A stretch of DNA of 61,220 nt from Acidobacteriaceae bacterium (lineage in GTDB: Bacteria; Acidobacteriota; Terriglobia; Terriglobales; Acidobacteriaceae). The stretch is from positions 1 through 61,220 of the forward strand of contig PLFY01000104.1 in NCBI GenBank assembly GCA_003138365.1. Direction: 5' to 3'. The notes beneath the pieces were generated by a model. The model was not told the origin of the DNA. It saw only the letters and a program-made list of their open reading frames with translations, and made no database searches. Positions 8,632 to 18,300 of the stretch are shown in pieces. The position numbers and the translations under genes are program-made. Every line of letters begins with the position of its first letter. The stretch's first letter is position 1.

Positions 8632-9825
8632 ATGAAACGGAATTCGAAGCACCCCATCGCAGTTCTGGGACTGCCGTTAGACAGTCTGACGGCAGACGAG
8701 GCTGTGGATGCCATCGAACGGTTGATTCAGTCGGGCGGAACGCATCAAGTGGCAACCGCAAACCTTGATTTCTGGCTCAATTCGCTCTCTGACCAGCATC
8801 TGCACCGGATCATTGCGGGATGCAGTCTTGTGTTGCCAGACGGGATGCCGTTGGTGTTGACCTCGAAACTGTTGGGCTGCCCACTGGCAGAGCGCGTAAC
8901 GGGCGTGGATCTGGTGCCCAGGCTGGCCGCACTGTCGGCGCAAAAAGGGTACGGGATCTTTCTGCTGGGCGGCAAAGGGGATGTAGCGGAGCGGGCGGCG
9001 AAGTTCCTGGAAAAGAACTATCCTGGCGTACGCGTCGTGGGCACCTATGCACCAACCGAGGAAAACATGGCACGGTTGGACCATAGTGAGATTCTGCAAC
9101 GGATTCATGCGGCCAAACCGGACATTCTTTTGGTTGCGCTGGGAAATCCGAAACAGGAAAAATGGATTTGGATGCATCGCAAACGCCTGGGTGTGCCGGT
9201 GGCAATGGGTGTTGGGGGCAGCTTTGAAATTCTTGTGGGAGATATGCTGCGGGCGCCGCAATGGATTCAGCAGTGCGGGCTTGAGTGGGCGATGCGATTT
9301 GTACAGGAGCCCTCGCGGCTGGGCCCGCGTTATCTGCGCGATTTTCTTGGCTTGGCGCGGCGTCTTCCGCAGACGTTGGTGGCGGCCTGGATGCAGCGTC
9401 CCTACCTCGGCCAGTCGCATGTAACCATGGTCAACACGCCGCAGGTCATGCATGTCTACATGCACGGCAGGCTGTGCGCCGACACTGGATCTTCACTGCA
9501 AGAGGCCATGAATGCCAGCATCGCCAGCGGCGTGGTGATGGTGGTGCATTTGCAGTCAGTGAGGCAAATGACAGCCGCGGGACTCGGCGCTTTGATGGAT
9601 GCGCGGCGGCAACTGCTCGACGCTGGCCTTTCGCTGTCGTTGGCAGGCCTGACTTTCAAACTTCGGTTTCTGCTCCATGCGTGGTGCGCGCAACCGCTGT
9701 TCGATGAATGGCAACCGGCGATTGCACATGGACGATCCATGGTTCAGGAGATTGAAGCCGGGGCGCGCATCAACCTGACCGGAGAGCCCGAAGTACTCCG
9801 GGCACAGACGCGAATTCGTGGTTAA
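8632..9825 (+). CDS. WecG/TagA/CpsF glycosyltransferase fused to a STAS domain
   Basis: Residues 1 to about 245 form a GT26 enzyme of the WecG/TagA/CpsF type, which adds the second sugar to an undecaprenyl-linked glycan. It shows VATANLDFWLNSL, LPDGMPLVLTSKLLG and LLVALGNPKQEKWIW, the last a hallmark motif. After a short linker, residues of about 265-365 match a STAS fold: VYMHGRLCADTG, then VVMVVHLQSVRQMTAAGLGAL, then LSLSLAGLTFKLRFLL. The position of the phosphorylatable Ser in anti-sigma antagonists is occupied by Ala (MTAAG), so phosphorylation control is unlikely. The ATG at 8632 follows GGAAGCTTGAG. GT26 proteins normally end where the linker starts. The gene is 33 bp upstream of the polymerase/ligase gene, so they are likely co-transcribed. 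Confidence 0.85.
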   Translation: MKRNSKHPIAVLGLPLDSLTADEAVDAIERLIQSGGTHQVATANLDFWLNSLSDQHLHRIIAGCSLVLPDGMPLVLTSKLLGCPLAERVTGVDLVPRLAALSAQKGYGIFLLGGKGDVAERAAKFLEKNYPGVRVVGTYAPTEENMARLDHSEILQRIHAAKPDILLVALGNPKQEKWIWMHRKRLGVPVAMGVGGSFEILVGDMLRAPQWIQQCGLEWAMRFVQEPSRLGPRYLRDFLGLARRLPQTLVAAWMQRPYLGQSHVTMVNTPQVMHVYMHGRLCADTGSSLQEAMNASIASGVVMVVHLQSVRQMTAAGLGALMDARRQLLDAGLSLSLAGLTFKLRFLLHAWCAQPLFDEWQPAIAHGRSMVQEIEAGARINLTGEPEVLRAQTRIRG

Positions 9826-9858
9826 GGCAGCACAGGCACTTTCTTTTATGGGGATGGA

Positions 9859-11289
9859 ATGGATCTGATCATCCTGATCCCGGCAGTCGCCTGTTGGGTG
9901 GTATTGGCCAGGGGCTCCGTGCGAAGTGCCCTGATCAATGTCTATCTTCCCTCGGTTCTTCTGCTGCCCCAATACTTCGAACTGCGGTTTACTCACTTTC
10001 CGCCGATGACGTTTGCGGCCACAGCGATCATTCCTCTGGGCGTGGCAATTTGGGTTTCGGAAATGCGGTGCTGGCGTCTGGATTGGATGGACTTGCTGGT
10101 GCTGCTGTTCGCCGTCAGCGCAGGACTTTCGGAGGGCCTGAGCACGGTGCTGGCCGATGGGAAATGGTTGCGGCTGTTCACCTCTCCCGCGGAGACATTG
10201 CAGGCCGACGTGAACAACGGCATATTTCAGTTTATTGCTGGGATTACGACGGTGATCCTGCCCTACATGCTGGGCAAGTTGCTGATCGAGCATGGAGAGG
10301 TTGATGGACAGCCGATGAGGAAGATGCTTGTGCGGCGTATGGTTGTGCTGTTGGCGATCGTGGCGGCAATCAGCGTCTTCGACTTTGTGATCGGCAGCAG
10401 CCTTTGGCAGAGGGTGTTCAGGCATTTCTTTCCAGGCCAGATCGTCTATTGGCCCAACCAGATGCGCTGGGGATTTGGGCGGATTGCCGGTCCCTATGGA
10501 CATGCAATTCTTGCGGGGATGATGTTCCTGATGGGATTGACTTACTGCGTCTGGCTGCGCATGTTTGCTCCCGATTGGGGGGGGCGCAAAGTGATAAACG
10601 GGCTGCCCTTGACCTTACGGGGCCTTGTGTTGTGGGCAATTGTGGCCGGTTTGCTGATGACCCAGTCGCGGGGCCCGTGGTTGGGCGTGGTGCTGGCGCT
10701 GGTATTCGTGTTTCTGATGCGGTCGTTCTCAATGGGCAAGGCGACGGCGATTTTTCTGCTGCTGGTTGCGGCGTTCTCGGTGACTGGCTACTACTTCGGG
10801 AACAAGTACTCGGAAGTTGCACCAGGCCAGCCAATCAGCGAAGAACAGGATAGCGTGATCTACCGCCGGAATCTGATTCGCAATTACGCGCCGCTCGTGA
10901 TGGAGCGCAAAGCGTTCGGGTGGGGTATCACAACCTATCCTGTGATGGGCGGCCAAAAGTCGATCGACAACGAGTTTCTGATGCTGGCAGTGACGCAGGG
11001 GTTCACGGGACTGGGGCTGTTTGTGGCCATCGTGGCAGGGTGTGCGGCCAGGCTGTTGTGGCTGGCGGCACGGCCCATGCTGGCTGAGGACCAGGGGCTT
11101 GTTTTTGCCCATCTGGCCCTATTGATTGGATTGATGACCGCGCTTTCCACGGTCTATCTGGGCGAGCAGGTCATGTTGCTGTTCTTTCTCATAGTGGGCT
11201 GGGTTCAAGGAATGAATCCGGCTCGGGTGACAGTTGGCGGGCCGGCCGCAATTGCGCCGCGCTTCCAGTTCAGGCGGGTGCTGAGCTGA
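9859..11289 (+). CDS. O-antigen polymerase/ligase-like membrane protein (Wzy-type)
   Basis: This 476-residue protein has about 11-12 predicted membrane helices and a large periplasmic loop, the layout of the Wzy_C/O-antigen ligase family. The loop region includes LLMTQSRGPWLGVVLALV, which carries the SRG motif common in this family, and QDSVIYRRNLIRNYAPLVM. Such proteins polymerise or ligate undecaprenyl-linked repeat units in the periplasm. Together with the downstream flippase, OPX and chain-length genes this indicates a Wzx/Wzy-dependent pathway. Sequence alone cannot separate polymerase from ligase; polymerase is preferred because all other Wzy-pathway parts are present. The ATG at 9859 follows GGGGATGGA. 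Confidence 0.8.
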   Translation: MDLIILIPAVACWVVLARGSVRSALINVYLPSVLLLPQYFELRFTHFPPMTFAATAIIPLGVAIWVSEMRCWRLDWMDLLVLLFAVSAGLSEGLSTVLADGKWLRLFTSPAETLQADVNNGIFQFIAGITTVILPYMLGKLLIEHGEVDGQPMRKMLVRRMVVLLAIVAAISVFDFVIGSSLWQRVFRHFFPGQIVYWPNQMRWGFGRIAGPYGHAILAGMMFLMGLTYCVWLRMFAPDWGGRKVINGLPLTLRGLVLWAIVAGLLMTQSRGPWLGVVLALVFVFLMRSFSMGKATAIFLLLVAAFSVTGYYFGNKYSEVAPGQPISEEQDSVIYRRNLIRNYAPLVMERKAFGWGITTYPVMGGQKSIDNEFLMLAVTQGFTGLGLFVAIVAGCAARLLWLAARPMLAEDQGLVFAHLALLIGLMTALSTVYLGEQVMLLFFLIVGWVQGMNPARVTVGGPAAIAPRFQFRRVLS

Positions 11290-11407
11290 GAGCGGGGCCT
11301 TTATACCTTCCGCAGATCCGACCGGAAGCGGGCAGGGCTTATTCACACGAGCACGGCGGAGTCAAGGGAACACGGCGGGCGATTTTTCAAGCAAGCAGAG
11401 AGGTCCG

Positions 11408-12586
11408 ATGGTTCAGGTTTCAATATTGGCGCTGGCAGTGGCGATGGTGGTATTCGCAGCGCCGCTGTTTCTCAATCTGGCGGTGTGCATCGTTGGCAAT
11501 CTTTGCCCGGCGCGCCGGCTCGATGGGGCCGTGAGGAGGGCCATTCGCCTGGCGCTGGTTGTGCCGGCTCACGACGAAGAGCTGATGATCGCGCGGACGG
11601 TTCAGTCGGTGCGGGCGGCCGACGGATTGATCCCAGTATTTGTTGTAGCTCATAACTGCTCTGACTCGACGGCGTCAGTGGCGGCAGCGGCCGGGGCCCA
11701 GGTAGTCGAGCTGAACAATCCCAAGTTGCGCGGAAAGGGAGCGGCGCTGCGTCATGGTTTTGCGGCGGCTCTGGCGGCGGGCGCCAATGCGGTGCTGGTC
11801 ATCGATGCGGATTCGGTGGTGAGCGCAAACCTGATCTCGGCCACGCAGGCAGCGTTGGAAGGCGGCGCCGAGGCTACCCAGTGCCGGTATGAGTTGGAGT
11901 TATCCGCGTCGGGCCCGGTTCGTCCGCTGGCCCGTCTTCGGGCGCTTGCATTTCGCGGAATGAACGTGCTGCGAGCCAGGGGGCGCGCGGGCCTGGGATT
12001 TTCGACCGGGCTGTTTGGAAATGGTTTTGCGTTGACGGCAGCGACTCTGGACCGGGTTCCGTTCAATGCAAACAGCATTGCCGAAGACGTGGAATACCAC
12101 ACCAAATTAGTCGCGCAAGGAGTGCGGGTGCGCTGGGTCGGGGAAGCCTTCGTCCACGCCCACATTCCCACGTCTGGCGCAGCGCAGGCCACCCAGGAAG
12201 CCCGCTGGGAGGGCGGCCGATTCAGGGTAGCCAGCCAGGCTACCGGGAAGTTGGTTTCTGCTGTTCTGAGCGGGAATTGGCGAGCTCTTGAGACGCTGGT
12301 CGACGTTTGGAGCCTTCCTCTGTCGCGTGGGGTCCTGGCTCTCTTGCTGACCGCCGCTCTTCCCGTGCATTGGCTGCACGTGTTTGCACTGGTCTGCGCG
12401 GCGATCGGGTTTTTGTATGTGCTGGAGTCGGCGCTCCTGGGCGCCGAACCCATGCGGGACCTTGCGGCGTTGGCAGCTTCGCCGCTTTATTTGGTTTGGA
12501 AGGCAGCCATCACGCCGCTGGTTCTTCGCCAGTCCCGGAGCCGCGCTTCCTGGGCCCGGACCAAGCGGGAGGTGCGGCAGCCATGA
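11408..12586 (+). CDS. Membrane-bound family 2 glycosyltransferase
   Basis: A 392-residue processive-looking GT2 with an N-terminal membrane helix (ILALAVAMVVFAAPLFLNL) and two or three C-terminal helices. Catalytic motifs are ALVVPAHDEELMIARTVQS, VIDADSVVSANLI (DxD), GLFGNGFALT and SIAEDVEYHTKLVAQG, whose ED pair is the catalytic-base position of this family. The C-terminal arginine-rich tail replaces the QxxRW of cellulose synthases; an RW is present in EARWEGGRF. The stop overlaps the start of the flippase gene as ATGA at 12583-12586, the first of four such overlaps, so the five genes should be translated in a coupled manner. The start follows GAGAGGTCCG. Confidence 0.8.
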   Translation: MVQVSILALAVAMVVFAAPLFLNLAVCIVGNLCPARRLDGAVRRAIRLALVVPAHDEELMIARTVQSVRAADGLIPVFVVAHNCSDSTASVAAAAGAQVVELNNPKLRGKGAALRHGFAAALAAGANAVLVIDADSVVSANLISATQAALEGGAEATQCRYELELSASGPVRPLARLRALAFRGMNVLRARGRAGLGFSTGLFGNGFALTAATLDRVPFNANSIAEDVEYHTKLVAQGVRVRWVGEAFVHAHIPTSGAAQATQEARWEGGRFRVASQATGKLVSAVLSGNWRALETLVDVWSLPLSRGVLALLLTAALPVHWLHVFALVCAAIGFLYVLESALLGAEPMRDLAALAASPLYLVWKAAITPLVLRQSRSRASWARTKREVRQP

Positions 12587-14271
12587 TGAGTCCCCGCCCG
12601 ATCTCCGAACCGCCTGCGAGCGAAATCGATTGGACGCTCGACCCCGAGGCAGCCCTTGAGATGGGGAGTCCAGACGCGGCGCGGCAACAGATGAGCGACG
12701 TGAACCGAAAGCTTGGAAGCAATGTGCTGGCAACGATGGTTGCGCGCGTTGTGAACATGGCACGGGGCGTTTGCATCGTGCCATTCCTGCTGGCGCATAT
12801 CGGCCTTGAAGCCTACGGCATCTGGACCACGATCTTCATTCTTGTATCGTATGTCGGCATTACCACGCTGGGTATTTCCAATGTGTACATCAAATACGTG
12901 GCGGAGTTCCACGCGCGCCGGGAGTACGACAAGGCCAACGCCCTGCTTTCCACCGGTCTGGCGGTCACCATCCCCTTGTGCACCGCGGTCTTTCTGGTCT
13001 TTTGGCTGGGATGGGCATGGATTGGGCCCTTGTTGCGGCTGCCCCCTGCTCGCGCGGGTGAAGGCAAAGAAGCTATTTTGATTGTGCTCGGCGTGTATCT
13101 GTCGAGCATAGCGTTGAATGCCTTTAACGATGTGCTGACCGGAACCCAGCGGATCGTTTCCACACAAGTTTTCGTCACGATAAGCATTGTTGTGGAGTGC
13201 GCAGTGATCGTCTGGCTCGTGAGCGCCGGGCGCGGAATCCGCGGGCTGGCCGAGGCTTATCTGGTTCGGACGGCCATCAATGACGGGCTCTCCATCTGGT
13301 GGGCTAAACGCCAGTTGAAATGGCTGCACCTCTCGCTCCGGCAGGTGCGGCGCGAGTCGCTCAAGTACGTGGTTCACTTCGGCGGCCTGGTGCAGTTGCA
13401 GAGCATGCTGTCCATCTTTCTGGCCTCGGTGGAGCGGGTGGTTGCACTGGTGCTGATCGGCGCCGCGGCCGCCGGGCTTCTGGACGTCGCCAAGAAGTGG
13501 CCGGTCTCGCTCTCGGCCATACCTACCGCTTTTTTTGCCGCGCTGTTGCCGGCAGCTTCGCATGTGGACGCCGCATCCGGCCGTGCCCAGAAATTGCACA
13601 ATCTGGGCGAGCTGTATCTGCGCGGATCGCGCTATTCCAACCTGTGTACTGCGGCTTTTGTAGCGGCCCTGGCTTTTTGGGCTGGACCCATCATGCACGT
13701 TTGGCTGGGTCCGGCGTTACCCATCAGAGACAGACTGATCCCCCTGTTTGTGGTATTCAGCCTTGCCATGCAAATGCATATGCTGACAGGAGCGGGTACA
13801 TCGATCTTCAGAGGAATGGGCCGGGTGTACGAAGAATTCACCTACTCGATTCCCAACCTGGCGCTTCTGGCGGTCACATTGCCGGCAGCTCGCTGGATAG
13901 AAGGGCGCTGGACCCCGTTAGGGATTGGAGCGGCAGTTTGCCTGGCTACTGCCGGCTCGGCATGTGTGTTGATGGCCAGGGTGCTGTGGGTGTTGGATCT
14001 TCGGCTCACACGCTTCCTGCGCGTGGTGATTGTGCCGGGCTTGGCGCCCTATCTGGTCGCAGGCATGTTGGCGTGGCCAGTCGCCCGGCTGGTGGCTGAG
14101 GTGAATCGCTGGCAGGGCGTGGGAGTTTTGTTGGCCGCGGGCCTGATCTACGCAGCGGGAGGCATCGCAGTGTTGCACTGGTGGGTGTTGACGGACGAGG
14201 AAAAGCATAAGGGAATCGGGCTGATACGCCATGGCTTGGGAGTCTTGCGCGGTCAGGAGGCAGCGGCATGA
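12583..14271 (+). CDS. Polysaccharide flippase, Wzx/oligosaccharide exporter family
   Basis: A 562-residue integral membrane protein with about 12-14 helices. The first transmembrane stretch contains NVLATMVARVVNMARGVCIV, then IGLEAYGIWTTIFIL, the pattern seen in Wzx/RfbX-like MOP-superfamily exporters that flip lipid-linked repeat units. A soluble N-terminal extension of about 45 residues, rich in Pro, Glu and Asp, precedes the membrane domain. The start at 12583 forms an ATGA overlap with the previous gene. The frame is open further upstream inside that gene, but that part is not flippase-like. The stop overlaps the start of the OPX gene at 14268-14271. Confidence 0.85.
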   Translation: MMSPRPISEPPASEIDWTLDPEAALEMGSPDAARQQMSDVNRKLGSNVLATMVARVVNMARGVCIVPFLLAHIGLEAYGIWTTIFILVSYVGITTLGISNVYIKYVAEFHARREYDKANALLSTGLAVTIPLCTAVFLVFWLGWAWIGPLLRLPPARAGEGKEAILIVLGVYLSSIALNAFNDVLTGTQRIVSTQVFVTISIVVECAVIVWLVSAGRGIRGLAEAYLVRTAINDGLSIWWAKRQLKWLHLSLRQVRRESLKYVVHFGGLVQLQSMLSIFLASVERVVALVLIGAAAAGLLDVAKKWPVSLSAIPTAFFAALLPAASHVDAASGRAQKLHNLGELYLRGSRYSNLCTAAFVAALAFWAGPIMHVWLGPALPIRDRLIPLFVVFSLAMQMHMLTGAGTSIFRGMGRVYEEFTYSIPNLALLAVTLPAARWIEGRWTPLGIGAAVCLATAGSACVLMARVLWVLDLRLTRFLRVVIVPGLAPYLVAGMLAWPVARLVAEVNRWQGVGVLLAAGLIYAAGGIAVLHWWVLTDEEKHKGIGLIRHGLGVLRGQEAAA

Positions 14272-15302
14272 AACTTCACATTGACATCCCGATCATCCTT
14301 CTGCTGCTCTCGGGAACCCGCGGGCTTGGAGCCCAGGCCCAGGAGCCCGTCCAGTCGCAGGCCCAATCGCAAATCCAGCCATCGGCTCAGGAATCCACCT
14401 CGCAACCGGCCGAGCCCACGCTCAAACCCAATCCGCTTACGACGCTGCGCGATTTTCAACCTGACGGCGATGAAGAATACCGGCTTGGCAGAGGCGACGA
14501 GATCACCGTGGATTTTGCAGGGCGGCCGGACCTTGCGGCGAAACTCATTGTCGGGCCGGACGGGCGCATTACCCTGCCGCTGGCCGGCGACGTCGTCATG
14601 GACGGGTTTACCCGTGCTGAGGCGGCCAAGGCTATTGATTCCGCGCTGTCTGCTTACTACGCCAACCTCTCAGCCCAGGTTACGGTGACCAAGTACACCG
14701 CCAACAAAGTTCTGGTGCTGGGGGCGGTGGAGAAGCCGGGCATCGTCACGTTCGATGGCACGCCCACCCTGCTTGAAGCCCTTACCCGCAGCGGCATGGA
14801 TACCGGGCCAAACAAGTCGTCGCAGATACCCGAACGATGCGCCATCTATCGCGGCCGCGACGAGGTAGTTTGGGTTCAGCTCAAGGCTCTGATCGATTCC
14901 GGCAATGGCCTGGCCGACATGCGCCTGCGCCGCGACGATGTAATCTATGTGCCCAACGGCGCGGAACGCTTTGTCTCTGTGCTCGGCGAGGTACAGAAGC
15001 CCGGCGCCGTTCCATTGACCGGCACCTCTACCCTGGCCAGTGTTTTGGCGCAGGCCGGTGGGGTTGTCAGCGCCAAGGCCGGGAACAAGCCCCACATTCA
15101 GATCGTGAACCCGGAAGACGGTACTTCGCGGATGATCTCATTCAACGACATTCTCAATCCGGCCAAATCCAATGAGATTACACTCCGGCCGGGCGAGATC
15201 ATCTTCGTGCCGCAGACCGGATTCTATCGAGCCACCTACGTTGTCGAGCGGCTTGCTCCGCTCATCACCGCCGGTACACTCGCCGCAGTGGGGTTGCCAT
15301 GA
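14268..15302 (+). CDS. Polysaccharide export outer-membrane protein (OPX/Wza-like)
   Basis: A 344-residue protein with a signal peptide (IPIILLLLSGTRGLGAQA) but no lipobox cysteine, so unlike Wza it is not predicted to be a lipoprotein. A Gln/Pro/Ser-rich linker of about 35 residues follows. The Poly_export domain starts near YRLGRGDEITVDFAGRPDL, and SLBB segments follow (VLGAVEKPGIVTFDGT and VLGEVQKPGAVPLTGTS). The last 25 residues form a predicted amphipathic or hydrophobic helix (VERLAPLITAGTLAAVGL) that could be the outer-membrane-spanning element. ATGA overlaps join it to the flippase upstream and the chain-length protein downstream. It should form the periplasmic/outer-membrane exit channel. 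Confidence 0.88.
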   Translation: MKLHIDIPIILLLLSGTRGLGAQAQEPVQSQAQSQIQPSAQESTSQPAEPTLKPNPLTTLRDFQPDGDEEYRLGRGDEITVDFAGRPDLAAKLIVGPDGRITLPLAGDVVMDGFTRAEAAKAIDSALSAYYANLSAQVTVTKYTANKVLVLGAVEKPGIVTFDGTPTLLEALTRSGMDTGPNKSSQIPERCAIYRGRDEVVWVQLKALIDSGNGLADMRLRRDDVIYVPNGAERFVSVLGEVQKPGAVPLTGTSTLASVLAQAGGVVSAKAGNKPHIQIVNPEDGTSRMISFNDILNPAKSNEITLRPGEIIFVPQTGFYRATYVVERLAPLITAGTLAAVGLP

Positions 15303-18300
15303 GCTCAATGTCGGGTCCTTCCGTGTCGATGGAGCCGCTCCCTCAAGGCGATGGCCCCCTTGGGCCGCCTTCCGGTTCAGTGCACCCCATTCCGGCCGGC
15401 AACACCGAGCAGGCATTCTTCCGGTTGGACCTGCGGCGCAGCGTGCAACTTCATCGCCGTCTGGTGTTGGCTTTTGCGCTGGCCGGGTTGTTGCTGGGCC
15501 TGGCCTACTACAAAAGAATGTGGCGGGTCTATCTCGCAGAGGCTGTGGTGTACGTCCAGCCTGCGCCGCCCACGGTGTTGGACAAGGGCAGCGGCCCACG
15601 CTGGCCCTTCGACAGCAACTCGTACGAGTCCTACATCCAACAACAAATGACAAACGTGAGCCGCACGGATGTGCTGGCCTTGGCGCTGCACAAGCTGGGA
15701 CACGGCGAATGGTGGCGGACGAACGAGACCGAACAGGCCGGTGTGGAGCAACTGCTGCGGACGATTGAAGTAACGCGGGAGGGGACCAGCTATCAATTCT
15801 CGGTTGGCGCCCGCGCCTCGAATCCGGATGTTGCCGCCAAGCTGGCCAACACCGTGGCCGCCGCCTACATCGAGAGTGCAACCGGTGAGCAAAAGGCGGG
15901 GGATGCACAGCGCCTGACTGTGTTGGGAGAGGAGCGGGATCGCGTCCAGAAGGAGCTGACCGCCGACCGCACCGAGCAGGAAGCCCTGAACAAGCAATTG
16001 GGCCAGGCGTCAATCGGAATTGCGGCTCCCGACCATTACGACGAGGACATCACCCGAATTCGGACCGAACTGGTGAAGGCGCGCAGCGACCACGACGAGG
16101 CCGCGGCCCGTTACACCTCGGTGGGCGCCGGACGTGGACCGTCCTCCGCGTCGCTGAATGCCGAGGCCGATGAATTGATCGCGAACGACGCCGGGCTGGT
16201 GAGCATGAAGACCGCACTCAATGCGCGGCGAGCCGTTCTTATTTCGCAGATGGCCAACCTGACGCCAAGTCACCCCCAGTACAAGCAGGACGCGGAGGAG
16301 CTGGCGAAGATCAATGCCTCACTGGAATCGATGGCGAGCGATCTGCGCGCCAAGGCGGCCGGGCGCATCCAACTGAAGCTGCGCACGGACCTGGAGCGGA
16401 CCGCAGCGGTGGAGGGGCAGTTGAACGCCCAGCTTGGGCAAATGACCGGGGCCGCGGGTGGCGCCACATCCAAACTGCAGCGAGCCAGCGATCTGGTGGC
16501 CGACATTGCCCGCCTGCATACTCGATTCGCGACGGTAGACGAGCAGTGGCGCAACCTGACGATCGAGGAAGGCGCGCCCGGATCTGCGGTTCTGATCACT
16601 CCCGCGGTGGCGCCGCTGCACCTCGCCAAGTCGGGCGCCCTGCGCAATGCACTGGCGCTTGTCTTTGCCGGACTCATGTTTGGGATTCTGGCCGCGGTGG
16701 TCTCTCACAAGTTGGACCCAAAGGTCTACATCGCCGCCGATGTCGAGCAGGTGCTGGGCTTTGCACCCCTGGCCCAACTGCCGGACTTCTACGAGGTTTC
16801 AGATGGGGTGGCGGAGGAGTACCTGTTGCGGCTATCGACGGCGATCGAATATGCCCGCAAACAGGGCAACCTGAAGAGCTGCATCTTTACCGGCGCCGGA
16901 GCCGGGACCGGAGTCACGACGGTGGTGACCAGGGTGAGAGAAATGTTGGAGGCCATGGGCAGGGCGACGGTGCTTGTGGATGCCTCAGGAACGCCGCCCC
17001 CGGCTCCACGCCCCAACGCCTCTGGGAATGGGGAGCAGGGCCAAACAGGCCAAGGGCTGATCACCACTCAACGGGGCAGCCGCTCTTCAGCCCTGGTGCG
17101 GCAAATGGCTGAGGAGAGCGAGACGCAGGAAGGGAGCCTCGTCCTTACCGATACAGCTCCGCTCGTCGTCTCGGCAGAGACTGAATACCTGGCGAGATTT
17201 GTGGATTGCGCGATCATCGTCGCTGAGTCCGGGGTCACCACGCGCACGCAAATCCGCGACGTGGCTGCCACTCTGCAGAGACTTGAAGTGGCGGCAGTGG
17301 GATTTGTGTTGAACCGCGTGGGACTCCAAAATGCCGACCCCGCATTCCGGCTCTCCGTTCGGGCCATTGAGGGTCACCTCAATGCGCAGAGCAGGTCCCA
17401 TGCACGGGGAACGGTAAGAAGCCAGCCATTTGAGGTGGAAGACTCGGTTCCCGAAGAACAGATTCCCGAGAAGACCGCCGAGGACGTGCCCACCCAGCCG
17501 CAGGCTCCCAAGCTTGCTGTCGCCGCCCCGTTGCCTGCTGCCGAGGTTCCAGTCCGCCTGTCGCCGCTTACGATCCAAGAGCAGCTCTTTGTGCCGACAG
17601 AGCCATCGCCTGTCCCGCCGAAAACATCCAAGACACCTCCGGCGCCGGAACCGGTTGAGCCCTTGCCAACCCCAGCTTCAGACGAGCCCTGGTGGCTGGC
17701 TGACCTGCTTGTGGAGCCCTTGCCGTTTCAAACGAAAGCTCTGGCGGAGCCGGTAAAGGTTGCCGAGCCTCAGAATGCGGCGTTTCTTGAATGGGCGGAG
17801 GTCCGTGCGCCGGAGGCGGCAAAGTCTCCGGGAATGCCGCAGGTTCGTGAGCCTCAACCGGAGGCCGCGGCTGCTCAGCCCCTCCCTGTTGAGCCAAAGC
17901 CCCAATCGGAGCCGCTGCCGGTGCAAGCCGATGTTTCCCTGCCCCGGATTTGGGAGCGGATGACACCCATCGAGTCCCCGATCAAATCCGAGGTCGCTCA
18001 GGAGATTGCCCAACGGGTAGAGCCGGATGAGACCTCGTCCCAAATCTCGTCGCGCTTCGACGGGCTCAGGAATCTCGTAACCGTGCTTGGACTCAAACAG
18101 ATGCATAAGACAGCAGCCCCGCGAGAGCCGGCCCCGAAATTCGCATTGAAAACCGATCGAGGAATAGAACGAACACTCCTTGTCCGGACTTTTGAGCCGG
18201 CCCCGGAACCCGTCTCTGCTTCAATGGCCAGCGCTTCGCCCAGGCTGGTGACGGCGTTACCGGAATTCCTTCCCCCCAAACCCGATGTTGACCCTGCGGA

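Noticed and set aside
16883..17200. Active tyrosine kinase in the chain-length protein
   Set aside because: The Walker A lysine is Val and no C-terminal tyrosine cluster exists, so activity cannot be claimed.
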